From: Ruminococcus sp.
GTDB taxonomy: Bacteria > Bacillota > Clostridia > Oscillospirales > Ruminococcaceae
Reading direction: 5' to 3'
DNA length: 64,000 bases
Assembly (NCBI GenBank): GCA_017543335.1
Contig: JAFYGE010000086.1
Location: forward strand, 1 to 64,000
Below, piece by piece: positions 53,573 through 62,614 of this stretch. Positions within the stretch are counted from its first letter, which is position 1, and the number at the start of each line of letters is the position of its first letter. Under the pieces are notes generated by a model. The model saw only the letters and a list, made by a program, of their open reading frames with translations. It did not search any database and was not told the origin of the DNA. A program made the translations under genes and the position numbers.

Positions 53573-55045
53573 ATGCCTGATAAACATAATGGCATGAATA
53601 ATGAAAAGAATTTTAAAAATACTGACAACGAAAGTACTATGTATATCCCCGGAGATTCTAAGCAGTATCAGCAGAATGCTCAGCAATACTCCGATAACTA
53701 CTACGGCAGAAATGTAAGTCAGCAAAATCAGCATCAGCCTAATTACGGCTCTCAGCAGCAGTATCAACAGGTTGGTCAGCAGCAAGGATACCAATATCCC
53801 CAAAACGGACAGCAGGGTTACCCTTATCAGAATGGGCAGCAGCAGGGGTATCAGTACCAGCAGAATGGTCAGCAAAGATATCCTTATCAGCAAGGCGGTC
53901 AGCAGCAAGGGTACTCCTATCCTCAAAATGGTCAACAAGGTTACTCCTACCCTCAAAGCGGTCAGCAGCAGGGATATTCTTATCCGCAGCAGCAATACGC
54001 TCAGCCGCAAGGATATGCTGAACCTCCGGAACCGCCTCAGCCGAGAAAGAGAAGAAGGAGAAGAAAACACAGAAGTCTTATCGGAGTAATATTAAGACGT
54101 GTACTGCTCTCGCTATTCATTCTATTTCTCATAGTATTCGGTATCTATTCTTGTACATCGCTTTCACTTATAAACAAAATGAATTTCGTCAAGGACGGAG
54201 AACGTACACGAAACAGCGACGCTATAAGCCGTGATTACGTTCAGAGTATCCTTATTATTGGTACTGACGGCAGAACTGACGACGAACGTGGACGCTCTGA
54301 CTCTATGATACTCGTTTCTTTCAACACCAAGACCGATGAAACTATTATGACCTCTTTCATGCGTGACAGCTATGTCGATATCCCCGGCTATGGCTGGAAT
54401 AAGCTCAATGCTGCATATTCTTTCGGCGGTGCGGAGCTTCTCATGGACACTATTGAAAAGAATTTCTACGTCAAGATAGACAACTATATCTCGATCAATT
54501 TCGTAACTTTCGCCTCTATCATTGACTCTGTAGGCGGTATAGATATGGAAATCTCAGACGAAGAAGCCAATGAGATAAATGTAATTCTCCAAAATGAAGT
54601 AAACGAGATCATGGGAGATGTTCCGAATGCCGATTTCGTTCCGGAAGGCGGAAAAGTTCACCTTAGCGGTAAACAGGCTCTATGCTACTCTCGTATAAGA
54701 TATGTCGGAAACAGCGACTTTGAAAGAACTTCAAGACAGCGTCGTGTTATGACTGAGCTGATAAAGAAGGGTGCAAAAAATGCTCCTTCGTTTGCTAAAA
54801 AGATATCCAAAAATGCTCTCCCACACCTCACCACAAATATGACAAAGGGTAAACTCTACTTGCTCTCACTCAAACTTCCGTTCTATCTGAAAAATGAAAC
54901 AAAACAGCTTCAGATCCCTGTTGACGGCTCTTATACCGGCGAAAATGTTTATAACAGCGACGGCTCTTATCAGTCTGTTCTGACCGTGGATTTTGATAAG
55001 AACTGCGATGTCATAGAGGACGAAGTGTTCAGCGATAAAAAGTAA
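53573..55045 (+). CDS. LytR-CpsA-Psr family protein with Gln/Tyr/Gly-rich cytoplasmic repeats
   Basis: 490 residues. A low-complexity N-terminus (20-150) contains GQQQGYxYPQ-type repeats, then a basic RKRRRRRKHR stretch and one membrane helix (about 172-192). The extracellular LCP domain (about 220-410) has GRSDSMILVSF, TSFMRDSYVDIPG, KLNAAYSFGG and SRIRYVGNSDFERTSRQRR. LCP enzymes transfer teichoic acids or capsule from lipid carriers to peptidoglycan. RBS AAAGGAG precedes ATG 53573. It is flanked by terminators. Confidence 0.92.
   Translation: MPDKHNGMNNEKNFKNTDNESTMYIPGDSKQYQQNAQQYSDNYYGRNVSQQNQHQPNYGSQQQYQQVGQQQGYQYPQNGQQGYPYQNGQQQGYQYQQNGQQRYPYQQGGQQQGYSYPQNGQQGYSYPQSGQQQGYSYPQQQYAQPQGYAEPPEPPQPRKRRRRRKHRSLIGVILRRVLLSLFILFLIVFGIYSCTSLSLINKMNFVKDGERTRNSDAISRDYVQSILIIGTDGRTDDERGRSDSMILVSFNTKTDETIMTSFMRDSYVDIPGYGWNKLNAAYSFGGAELLMDTIEKNFYVKIDNYISINFVTFASIIDSVGGIDMEISDEEANEINVILQNEVNEIMGDVPNADFVPEGGKVHLSGKQALCYSRIRYVGNSDFERTSRQRRVMTELIKKGAKNAPSFAKKISKNALPHLTTNMTKGKLYLLSLKLPFYLKNETKQLQIPVDGSYTGENVYNSDGSYQSVLTVDFDKNCDVIEDEVFSDKK
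53774..53998 (+). repeat. In-gene tandem repeat coding GQQ(Q)GY-type units
   Basis: About seven imperfect units of 27-33 bases, rich in CAGCAG, encode residues 68-142 of the LCP protein. Unit lengths and bases vary, so this is a protein repeat rather than a CRISPR. Confidence 0.8.
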
Positions 55046-55058
55046 ATGCAAATAAAAT

Positions 55059-55089
55059 AAGCCTGAAAACTTTGATAGTTTTCAGGCTT
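55059..55089. terminator. Bidirectional terminator between LCP and degV genes
   Basis: A 13-base perfect stem (55059-55071 with 55077-55089) with a 5-base loop has T-rich flanks on both strands. Confidence 0.9.
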
Positions 55090-55097
55090 ATCATTTT

Positions 55098-55964
55098 TTA
55101 TCGCTCTTTTCCGACAAAGAACAGTGCGAGCGTTCCCGGACCTGCATGAGCTCCGATAACTGAACCAATATTCATTATCTTTACTCCGCTGTACTTATGA
55201 CGCTTTTTTAATATTGCTGCAAGTTCATTAGCATCGTCCGGACAGTCCGCATTACAGATGAATACAGTTCCCTCGGAAGGAGTCAGAGCAGATTCTGTAT
55301 ACTTATCAGCAAGAGCTGTTATTGCAGCTCTGCGTCCACGTACTTTCAATACGTTAACAAGATGTCCCTCATTATCAACGTGAAGTACAGGCTTTATGCC
55401 GAGAAGTCCGCCTACAAATGCTGCTGTCGGACTTATTCTTCCGCCCTGCTTCAGATATTTCAGATCGTCTACTGTGAACCAGTGACATATATTTGGTATC
55501 TTGTCGATAGCATACTGAGCTGTCTGTTCAATAGTAGCTCCGGCTTTTTTCTGGAGAGATGTGAGATAAACAAGAAGTCCGAAACCTCCGGAAGCTGATA
55601 GACCGTCCACTGTTATCACCTTTCTGTCAGGATACTGCTCCATAAGCTCCTCAGCTGCCATTCTTGAACAATTATATGTTGTACTGAGTCCGGAAGAAAA
55701 TCCGAGATAAAGCACATCATTTCCATTTTTCAGTTCAGTTTCAAAAACTTCCTTGAAACGCTCTGTATTTGCAGCTGCTGTTTTTACAATAGTCCCCTGT
55801 CTCATCAGGTCGTAAAAATCCTTCAATGGCATTTCGTTGTCATTATATATTTTATCCTCTCCAGCAAAAGAAAAAGTCAGACTAATGCACTTTACTCCCC
55901 ATTCTTCAAGATACTCCGGAAAGACATCACAAGCTGAATCAGTATATATAACAAATCCACTCAT
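55098..55964 (-). CDS. DegV family fatty-acid-binding protein
   Basis: 288-residue DegV protein. These bind fatty acids and can deliver them to fatty-acid kinase FakA for phospholipid synthesis. The opening FVIYTDSACDVFPEYLEEWG, the central LGFSSGLSTTYNCSR and the C-terminal IGSVIGAHAGPGTLALFF are characteristic. RBS AAGGGG precedes ATG 55964. No FakA gene is near. Confidence 0.93.
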   Translation of the reverse strand: MSGFVIYTDSACDVFPEYLEEWGVKCISLTFSFAGEDKIYNDNEMPLKDFYDLMRQGTIVKTAAANTERFKEVFETELKNGNDVLYLGFSSGLSTTYNCSRMAAEELMEQYPDRKVITVDGLSASGGFGLLVYLTSLQKKAGATIEQTAQYAIDKIPNICHWFTVDDLKYLKQGGRISPTAAFVGGLLGIKPVLHVDNEGHLVNVLKVRGRRAAITALADKYTESALTPSEGTVFICNADCPDDANELAAILKKRHKYSGVKIMNIGSVIGAHAGPGTLALFFVGKER

Positions 55965-55997
55965 ATTTATTCCCCTTTCTTTTTTATTATATTATGA

Positions 55998-56026
55998 TTG
56001 ATTTATCCGTAAAAATGTGGTATAAT
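55998..56026 (+). promoter_or_regulatory. Promoter of the XRE membrane regulator
   Basis: TTGATT (55998-56003), a 17-base spacer and TATAAT (56021-56026). Confidence 0.72.
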
Positions 56027-56057
56027 TATATAATAATGCCCGAAAGAAGGTATCGTA

Positions 56058-56675
56058 TTGGAAGACCTTAAAGCTATCATAGCTGAAAATATAACTCAGC
56101 TCCGCCGAGCAAACGGCATGACTCAGGCTGGGCTTGCCGAAAAACTTAATTATACCGATAAGGCTGTTTCAAAATGGGAAAGACGTGAGTCACTTCCCGA
56201 TATCACTGTACTCAAAGCTATTGCCGACTGCTTCGGAGTAACTGTCGACTACCTTATAACAGCTGAGCATAAAGATACAAAGCAAGAGACAGTCAATGAA
56301 GCCGATGAAAAAATGAAGCTCCACACAAAAAACCGTGGCTTCATAACAGGTATGAGCATACTCCTTGTATGGCTCATCGCCTGCACTGCTTTCATAGTAA
56401 TCAATGCTCTTGACGGTAAATCATGTGTCCATTGGCTGACCTTTATATACGCTATTCCTATATCACTTATAGTATGGCTCGTTATGAACTCAGTGTGGTT
56501 CAACGTAAGGAGAAATTTCCTCATAATCTCATTTCTGACATGGGGAATATTAATATCCGTATACCTCACCCTGCTCATGGCAGGTGCAAACGCACCTATG
56601 CTTTTCCTGCTTGGTGTACCCGGACAGGCGATAATTTACCTGTGGTCAAAAATCAGAACATCGGATAAAAACTGA
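56058..56675 (+). CDS. XRE-family regulator with C-terminal membrane helices
   Basis: 205 residues. An N-terminal Cro/C1 helix-turn-helix (about 7-65) has the wording MTQAGLAEKLNYTDKAVSKWERRESLPDI. A polar linker is followed by three or four hydrophobic helices (about 95-200). Such membrane-tethered XRE proteins are common in Clostridia; their ligands are mostly unknown. The start is TTG 56058, seven bases after GAAAGAAGG. The gene is monocistronic. Confidence 0.85.
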   Translation: MEDLKAIIAENITQLRRANGMTQAGLAEKLNYTDKAVSKWERRESLPDITVLKAIADCFGVTVDYLITAEHKDTKQETVNEADEKMKLHTKNRGFITGMSILLVWLIACTAFIVINALDGKSCVHWLTFIYAIPISLIVWLVMNSVWFNVRRNFLIISFLTWGILISVYLTLLMAGANAPMLFLLGVPGQAIIYLWSKIRTSDKN

Positions 56676-56840
56676 TTTCCCACAATTTCATTATAACACT
56701 TTTAAGTGTTTCAGTCAATAAACTGTTTTTCGGCTTTATCTACAGTCAGAATACAGGTATATTCTTTCTCTACCGTCAGTAGAGTTGGCTATATTGCGTC
56801 ATTTTAGACGTATAATTCTACTATCTTTCTACATAAAAAA

Positions 56841-56870
56841 AGCTCCCGTAGAGTAGACTCTACGGGAGCT
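56841..56870 (-). terminator. Intrinsic terminator of ddh
   Basis: A 14-base perfect inverted repeat with a 2-base loop lies just past the ddh stop. A-run 56834-56840 reads as T-run on the minus strand. The stretch 56676-56840 otherwise has only a small CTCTAC/GTAGAG hairpin. Confidence 0.92.
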
Positions 56871-56883
56871 GATATGTTTAATT

Positions 56884-57873
56884 TTAAAGCATTGATGCTC
56901 TGAGTTCCTCACCGGAAAGCTTTGAAAGATATGCAGGTGCTATATCGAAAGCTGTCTTACAGCCTGTTGCACCCTCTGCCTTCAGACGGCTGAGTGCTCT
57001 TGCGTAGCATATAAGTACGCTTGCTGTAAACTCTGGATTTGATTCAAGCTTGAGTGAATACTCTATCATCTGATGAGTCTTCTCACCGTCACCTGTAAGT
57101 CCGCTTCTCATAACAAATCCACCGTGAGGCATCTTGTTGTGCACTGCATCGAACTCCTCTTCAGTGATGAAGTTTACAGTTGTATCGTACTCATCAAAGT
57201 AATTCTTCATTGTCTTTATGGACTCTTCGATCTTTGCAAGGTCTGCACCCTCTTCAGGAACTACCCAGCACTCTCTGAGGTGCTTCTGACGAGTTGTAAG
57301 CTCCGGCTGACTTCCTGAACGTACTGCTTCCATTGCTGCTTCTATAGGAACTGTGTACTGGATGCCTCTCTTTACACCCTCAACACGACGGATAGCGTCA
57401 GAATGTCCCTGACTTACACCCTTGCCCCAGAATGTATAGCTCTTTCCGTTAGGGAGTATTGACTCTGCATAAAGTCTGTTGAGTGAGAAAAGGCCCGGAT
57501 CCCAGCCAAGTGAGATAAATGCAAGATGACCTGCATCCTTTGCCGCTTTGTCAACATTTGCAAAATGCTCTGGTATACGAGCGTGTGTGTCAAAGCTATC
57601 GATAACATTAAAGTATTTTGCAAGTTCAGGAGTCTGCTTAGGGAGATCTGTTGCACTTCCTCCGCAGATTATCATAACGTCAACAGCGTCCTGCATATTC
57701 TTTACGTCATCAAGACTGTATACCTTTGCCCCGTCAGTAAGAGGCTTCACAGTTGAAGGGTCACGGCGGGTAAATATTCCAGCCAGCTCCATATCGTCAT
57801 TCTGTCTGATAGCAAGCTCAACGCCTTTGCCGAGGTTACCGTAGCCTGCGATACCAATTCTTATCCTACTCAT
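56884..57873 (-). CDS. ddh: Meso-diaminopimelate dehydrogenase
   Basis: 329-residue NADP-dependent Ddh, reductively aminating tetrahydrodipicolinate straight to meso-diaminopimelate for lysine and peptidoglycan. The Rossmann motif GIAGYGNLGKGVE is at the N-terminus, with R35/R36-type NADP contacts in FTRRDP. Substrate motifs are CGGSATDLPKQ, SLGWDPGLFS, WGKGVSQGHSDA and MPHGGFVMRSG. RBS AGGAGG precedes ATG 57873. It stands alone, apart from other lysine genes. Confidence 0.94.
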   Translation of the reverse strand: MSRIRIGIAGYGNLGKGVELAIRQNDDMELAGIFTRRDPSTVKPLTDGAKVYSLDDVKNMQDAVDVMIICGGSATDLPKQTPELAKYFNVIDSFDTHARIPEHFANVDKAAKDAGHLAFISLGWDPGLFSLNRLYAESILPNGKSYTFWGKGVSQGHSDAIRRVEGVKRGIQYTVPIEAAMEAVRSGSQPELTTRQKHLRECWVVPEEGADLAKIEESIKTMKNYFDEYDTTVNFITEEEFDAVHNKMPHGGFVMRSGLTGDGEKTHQMIEYSLKLESNPEFTASVLICYARALSRLKAEGATGCKTAFDIAPAYLSKLSGEELRASML

Positions 57874-57974
57874 AGGAAAATTCCTCCTGATAAAAAAATT
57901 TCAATGTAAATATTATATCACACTATCGCTTTAATGTAAAGAATTTTTTTACAAAAACCTAAAAGGAGCTAAAA

Positions 57975-59453
57975 ATGCCTGAAAAAAAACTTTCTGTCAC
58001 TCTGCCGGAGCTTTGTTTCATTATGTTAACAGCTCTTGTAACTATGCTTGTATGCACAAAATCCTCCCCTCTATATCCGACCAACGATTGGCTCGATGCA
58101 AACTGCTATATGACTATCGGACGTGGTATGACTGCCGGAAAAATGCCTTATCTCGACTTCTTTGAGCATAAAGGTCCTCTGATATTCATACTCCACTGTA
58201 TAGCAGCTCTGATATCTCATGATTCTTTTATGGGAGTCTTCTTATTTGAAATCGCAGCAAGTATTTGTTTCCTGTTTCTAAGTTACCGTATCATACTTGA
58301 TAAAACCGGAAAACGTATGCTGTGGTGCGTACCGTTTATCTCAATGTCTGTATACAGCTCTTATGCTTTTTGTCACGGAGATAGTGCAGAGGAATTTTGT
58401 CTGCCGCTGCTGCTTTTCTCGTACATTATTTCCGATAAACTTTTATCTTACGGCAAACTGCTAAGCGGCAGAGACTCTTTCCTAATAGGCATCTTTTCAG
58501 GTCTGATATTATGGACTAAATTCAATCTGCTCGGCTTTTATGCCGGACTTTTCATAGTCATGGCTTATACATATATTTCACAAAAAAAGACCACAAACTT
58601 GGTGAGAGTCTGCGGAATGACAGTTCTTGGAGTAACCGCTGTTTCACTGCCGATAATTATATTTTTTGCCTACAAAAATGCTCTCAGAAGCATGAACGAA
58701 GTCTACTTCTATGACAACATTTTCGTCTATAACGGAAGCAGCAGCAGTGTACCCGAAAATCTTGCAAACGGATTCGTATTCTGCTACACATTCCTACCTA
58801 TAGGATTCGCCGTTATTTATCTCGGAATAGCTGCCGGTCTCAGACAAAAAAACTTCCGCCAGACGATATGTCAGGTCACTATACTGCTTTCAATGTTCAT
58901 CTTCACTTTTGCCGGACACCTCAGTTTCCAGTACTATCCACTCATTTTAGCAGCCTTGATACCAGTTTTTCTCTGCAATATACTGACTCTTTTAAAAAGC
59001 TCCCATATAAAATCCGGTGCATTTTCTGCGGCTGTTTCACTCATCATCTGCTCTCCGCTAAATTACTTCCTTAGTCCGAACACCTACCTCATGAAGTACA
59101 GCCGCTCCGATATGCCGCAGTTTAAATTCGCTGAGACTGCTCGTAAACTCGATGCAACAACTATGCTCAATTACGGTTTTCTCGACGGCGGTTTCTACTT
59201 TGCCGCAGACATTGTCCCCGACTATAAATACTTCTGCCGCAATAATACTGGTATGGAGGAAATGCTGAAAAGTCAGGATTACTACATTCAAAGCGGTTCA
59301 CCGGAGCTTATCGTCAGCCGCAGCTATACCGGTGAACGTGACTATTTTCAGAACTATACCTGCGTTTCAGAGGAGTTGTTCCCCTACTACCGCAGAATGG
59401 TCAGATACTACCTTTACGTAAGAAATGACATTTACGAAAAATATTACTGTTGA
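57975..59453 (+). CDS. Polytopic GT-C-type glycosyltransferase-like protein
   Basis: 492 residues with about eleven hydrophobic helices. The first extracytoplasmic loop has the GT39-like phrase DANCYMTIGRGMTAGKMPYLDFFEHKGP, where an early aspartate and glutamate are expected to act. The C-terminal 100 residues form a soluble domain. Family members move sugars from polyprenyl phosphates onto lipids, glycans or proteins outside the cell. RBS AAAAGGAG precedes ATG 57975. Its stop codon overlaps the next gene's -35 element. Confidence 0.78.
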   Translation: MPEKKLSVTLPELCFIMLTALVTMLVCTKSSPLYPTNDWLDANCYMTIGRGMTAGKMPYLDFFEHKGPLIFILHCIAALISHDSFMGVFLFEIAASICFLFLSYRIILDKTGKRMLWCVPFISMSVYSSYAFCHGDSAEEFCLPLLLFSYIISDKLLSYGKLLSGRDSFLIGIFSGLILWTKFNLLGFYAGLFIVMAYTYISQKKTTNLVRVCGMTVLGVTAVSLPIIIFFAYKNALRSMNEVYFYDNIFVYNGSSSSVPENLANGFVFCYTFLPIGFAVIYLGIAAGLRQKNFRQTICQVTILLSMFIFTFAGHLSFQYYPLILAALIPVFLCNILTLLKSSHIKSGAFSAAVSLIICSPLNYFLSPNTYLMKYSRSDMPQFKFAETARKLDATTMLNYGFLDGGFYFAADIVPDYKYFCRNNTGMEEMLKSQDYYIQSGSPELIVSRSYTGERDYFQNYTCVSEELFPYYRRMVRYYLYVRNDIYEKYYC

Positions 59454-59478
59454 CACAAACTAAAGGCTATATTATAAT
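59450..59478 (+). promoter_or_regulatory. Consensus promoter of the GH-A hydrolase gene
   Basis: TTGACA (59450-59455), a 17-base spacer and TATAAT (59473-59478). The -35 covers the stop codon of the upstream gene. Confidence 0.88.
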
Positions 59479-59519
59479 ATTCTTATAAGTCAAAATACTA
59501 TATAAATGAGGAGTGAACA

Positions 59520-60959
59520 GTGAATAAAATTTATAGCATAAAACTCGGAAAAGCTAAATGTGCTGTCGATTTAGGCGACGGCAGTGAACGTGGAGAATAT
59601 GTAGATCAGGATTATATACTGCAAAAACTTGGACGTCCGCATAGAAGTATCAGCCTCATGTATTGCTACTACCCTCTTGACAAGCAATGGCCCGCACGTA
59701 TATCTGAGGTCGTAAAAGATGACGGCATATCATTCCAGTGGGACTATCCATATGATGATTATTTTCCCTATCTCGGCGGACTGAACGGTGACAGAAACGG
59801 TGAACCTTTCACTTTCATGCGTGATGTAAGAAGACACGGTCAGGACGTTACTCTTACTATCACTATCGACCCTGCCGTTTCTGATGAGCACCTCGCAGCT
59901 ATCGGTGACGACCTCAGATCTTTCGGCAGACTCTTCCTTAGAATAAATCACGAAGCTACCGGAAACTGGTTCTCATTCAACAAAAGAGCCTCTTATCAGG
60001 AAGTTGCGGACTTTTACTGCCGTGCCTCACGCATAATAAAAGAACACGCTCCTAATATTCAGAATATTGTCTGTATCGGCGGTGTGGAGCACCCTGAAAC
60101 CGGAAAGATCGAAAAAGAAGCGGAATTCACTGAGGCAGTCCGCACTGCTGATATATGGTCGGTGGACAAGTATATCGCTCTCCACTGGGGCTGGCCTTTT
60201 GATATTGCTGAACCCGGCGGAAACTCCCACAATGTTAATCCGGTATCATATATTTATGAACTGGTCAAGCTCAGCTACGAACGTTTCAAGTACCTCAATG
60301 ACGGTATTCCAAAACCTATGGTTATTTCTGAATTCAATACCGACGGCGATGTTACAGGTCCATACGATCAGGCAAAAGTCGTCGAGCACTTCTGCAATAT
60401 GATAAAAAAAGAGGAAGCTTTATGGCTGACCGGATTCACTTTCTATCAGTTCCGTGACCGTGGCAGGCTCGGACTCGAAATTCAGGATCCCAATAACAAA
60501 AATGTCGGCATCGAACAGCCTGTGCTGAAAGTGTACAAGGACATTATCCACGATGATTGGTTCATGCCTTCAATGAATATCGGTGATGAAGCTGAACTGC
60601 CGGCAAAATTAAGGTGGGGAAGCTCTGAGGATGCCGAAGGTATCTCAATACCAGTCCACTTCGACTCAGCACCTCATTTCTGCGAACTCGTTTTTGAGGA
60701 CAACTCCAACCTGATGATAGAATTTAATGGCAGGTGGTTCTATAGAGCTCCGGATTCTAAAACTATCGACCTCATGCCGGCATTCTTTGAAAAGCCAATA
60801 TCAGGAAGCTGCGATCTGAATATCAATATATTTGCTCCGCCTGCTTCCGGTGAAAATGACCTTTCCGCTGAGGACGGATTGTTCAATTACTATTTTACCC
60901 TCGAAAAACTCCCGAAGATAAGAATTCGTACTTCTCCGGTAGAAATAAGTACTTACTAA
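59520..60959 (+). CDS. Putative clan GH-A (GH26-like) glycoside hydrolase, cytosolic
   Basis: 479 residues, no signal peptide. The TIM-barrel part (about 30-360) has two likely catalytic glutamates: E145 in LRINHEATGNWFSF (acid/base) and E271 in KPMVISEFNTDG (nucleophile). Spacing and the HE wording resemble GH26 beta-mannanases, but strand 4 and 7 wording differ from classic members. The last 100 residues look beta-rich. It may act on imported oligosaccharides. The start is GTG 59520, after GAGGAG. ispD follows 13 bases later. Confidence 0.7.
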   Translation: MNKIYSIKLGKAKCAVDLGDGSERGEYVDQDYILQKLGRPHRSISLMYCYYPLDKQWPARISEVVKDDGISFQWDYPYDDYFPYLGGLNGDRNGEPFTFMRDVRRHGQDVTLTITIDPAVSDEHLAAIGDDLRSFGRLFLRINHEATGNWFSFNKRASYQEVADFYCRASRIIKEHAPNIQNIVCIGGVEHPETGKIEKEAEFTEAVRTADIWSVDKYIALHWGWPFDIAEPGGNSHNVNPVSYIYELVKLSYERFKYLNDGIPKPMVISEFNTDGDVTGPYDQAKVVEHFCNMIKKEEALWLTGFTFYQFRDRGRLGLEIQDPNNKNVGIEQPVLKVYKDIIHDDWFMPSMNIGDEAELPAKLRWGSSEDAEGISIPVHFDSAPHFCELVFEDNSNLMIEFNGRWFYRAPDSKTIDLMPAFFEKPISGSCDLNINIFAPPASGENDLSAEDGLFNYYFTLEKLPKIRIRTSPVEISTY

Positions 60960-60972
60960 AAGGATGATAAAT

Positions 60973-61662
60973 ATGAATACTTCAGCAGTAATTGTTTGTG
61001 CAGGCAATTCTACAAGAATGGGCGGAGTAAATAAGATACTCCTGCCGCTCGGTGACAGACTTGTTATCGGCGTGACTATGCTTGCTTTTCAAAACTGTGA
61101 ATGCATTAAAGAAATTATAATCGTTGCCCGTGAGGACGATATTCCTGCAATAAAAGCAGAAGCCGAAAAAGCCGGCATCACTAAGCTTGCTGCCTGCACT
61201 ACAGGCGGAAGTACACGCCAGGAAAGCGTAATAAACGGTGTAAGATGCATCTCAAAGGAAACTGAACTTATAGCCATTCATGACGGTGCCCGTCCGCTCG
61301 TAAAGCCGGAACATATCGAAAAAGCTGTCAAAGACGCTAAGATTTTCGGAGGTGCTACACTCGGTGTGCCTGTAAAGGATACTATTAAAACTGTTGAGGA
61401 CGGTCTTATTACTGACACTCCGCCAAGAAAACTGCTGTACAACACTCAGACTCCTCAGATATTCAAGCGTACACTTTACTTTGAAGGTATCGATTTTGCT
61501 CTTGAACACGGTCTCGATTTCACTGACGACTGTCAGCTCGTTGAGGCTATCGGAGGAAAAGTCGCTATGACTGTCGGGGATTACTCTAATATAAAAATCA
61601 CTACTCCGGAGGATATTGCTATTGCTGAGGTCCTCCTGAAAAAATCTGAGGAGGAAAAATAA
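60973..61662 (+). CDS. ispD: 2-C-methyl-D-erythritol 4-phosphate cytidylyltransferase
   Basis: 229-residue IspD, the third step of the MEP isoprenoid pathway. The CTP loop is [14 protein letters not shown], with IHDGARPLV and VPVKDTIK further on. I start at ATG 60973, nine bases after AAAAGG; an in-frame ATG at 60964 sits directly on that RBS. The ispF start overlaps its stop (TAATG), so translation is coupled. Confidence 0.94.
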   Translation: MNTSAVIVCAGNSTRMGGVNKILLPLGDRLVIGVTMLAFQNCECIKEIIIVAREDDIPAIKAEAEKAGITKLAACTTGGSTRQESVINGVRCISKETELIAIHDGARPLVKPEHIEKAVKDAKIFGGATLGVPVKDTIKTVEDGLITDTPPRKLLYNTQTPQIFKRTLYFEGIDFALEHGLDFTDDCQLVEAIGGKVAMTVGDYSNIKITTPEDIAIAEVLLKKSEEEK

Positions 61663-62138
61663 TGTTCAGAATAGGTCACGGATATGACGTTCACAAGCTC
61701 GTTGAAGGAAGAAAACTGATACTCGGCGGAGTCGAAATACCGCATACTACAGGTCTGCTCGGACATTCCGATGCTGATGTGCTCGCCCATGCTGTCATGG
61801 ACGCTATGCTCGGTGCTCTTGCACTTGGTGATATTGGTCACCTCTTTCCCGACAACGATGACAGTTTCAAAGGTGCTGACAGCATGAAGCTTATGGCTGA
61901 GGTCTGCCGCAGAATTTCCGAAAAAGGCTATGTTATCGGAAATATTGATGCTACGATAATAGCTCAGGCACCTAAACTCGCTCCGCATATACTGAAAATG
62001 CGTGAGAATATCGCTGCTGTATGCGGTGTAGATGTCTCTCAGATAAGCGTAAAGGCTACCACAGAAGAGCACCTCGGCTTCACCGGAGAAAAATTAGGTA
62101 TGTCAGCTCACGCTGTTGCTCTGCTAATGAAGAAATAA
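61662..62138 (+). CDS. ispF: 2-C-methyl-D-erythritol 2,4-cyclodiphosphate synthase
   Basis: 158-residue IspF, which cyclises the MEP-pathway intermediate. Zinc ligands are D8 and H10 in GHGYDVHKL and H42 in LLGHSDADV. Other motifs are [15 protein letters not shown] and [12 protein letters not shown]. Co-transcribed with ispD, as in many bacteria. Confidence 0.95.
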   Translation: MFRIGHGYDVHKLVEGRKLILGGVEIPHTTGLLGHSDADVLAHAVMDAMLGALALGDIGHLFPDNDDSFKGADSMKLMAEVCRRISEKGYVIGNIDATIIAQAPKLAPHILKMRENIAAVCGVDVSQISVKATTEEHLGFTGEKLGMSAHAVALLMKK

Positions 62139-62166
62139 AGTTTATATTTTAATTTTATATAAACTC

Positions 62167-62195
62167 TTGACAATTTTTATTTTAAATGCTATAAT
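62167..62195 (+). promoter_or_regulatory. Consensus promoter of the trp T-box leader
   Basis: TTGACA (62167-62172), a 17-base spacer and TATAAT (62190-62195). Both are perfect. Confidence 0.88.
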
Positions 62196-62221
62196 GTAAG
62201 CAAAGTTATACATTTTATCAA

Positions 62222-62529
62222 ACCGTTGACGAGGAGATAAAGGTGACCATGCTTCTACAGAGAGCCTGCGGTGCTGAGAGTCAGGTGAAAAACAAATCAT
62301 CAAATGGACCTCCGAGGGTGCAGTCAAATGAGCTTGAGTGCGGTAAATTCAAGTGAGCCGGTATGGTTCGAGGGAGCCTAATGATTCAAGGGAGTCCGTG
62401 TGGATTTTCGGATATTTACGCTTGTTCGCTCAGAGTATTCTGCAACGTTTAGATGTGCGTTAAACATCGGGAATATGTTAGTATTCTTCAAAGTGCACAG
62501 TTTTACTGTGAATCAAGGTGGTACCACGG
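62222..62529 (+). promoter_or_regulatory. Tryptophan T-box riboswitch
   Basis: A leader of about 300 bases precedes trpB. The specifier codon TGG (Trp) is at 62305-62307 in AAATGGACC, followed by the 3' side of stem I (TCCGAGGGTGCAG). The T-box AAGGTGGTACCACGG is at 62515-62529, with the tRNA-end-binding TGGTACC. Uncharged tRNA-Trp should favour the antiterminator and switch trpBA on. Confidence 0.94.
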
Positions 62530-62540
62530 ATATGTTTCGT

Positions 62541-62575
62541 CCTTGACAGATTTTATTTTCTGTCAGGGATTTTTT
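62541..62575 (+). terminator. T-box-controlled terminator of trpBA
   Basis: CCTTGACAG and CTGTCAGGG pair around a 10-base T-rich loop, followed by ATTTTTT. It forms when tRNA-Trp is charged. Confidence 0.9.
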
Positions 62576-62614
62576 ATTTGCTGTATCTGAATTTATTTTG
62601 AAAGGATGAATGAA

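Noticed and set aside
53774..53998. CRISPR-like array
   Set aside because: Units are in frame with a gene, vary in length and sequence, and have no spacer structure.
53552..54070. 172-residue minus-strand Leu/Ile-rich frame
   Set aside because: It is the complement of the Gln-rich LCP repeats, which automatically gives Leu-rich text; it is not a membrane protein.
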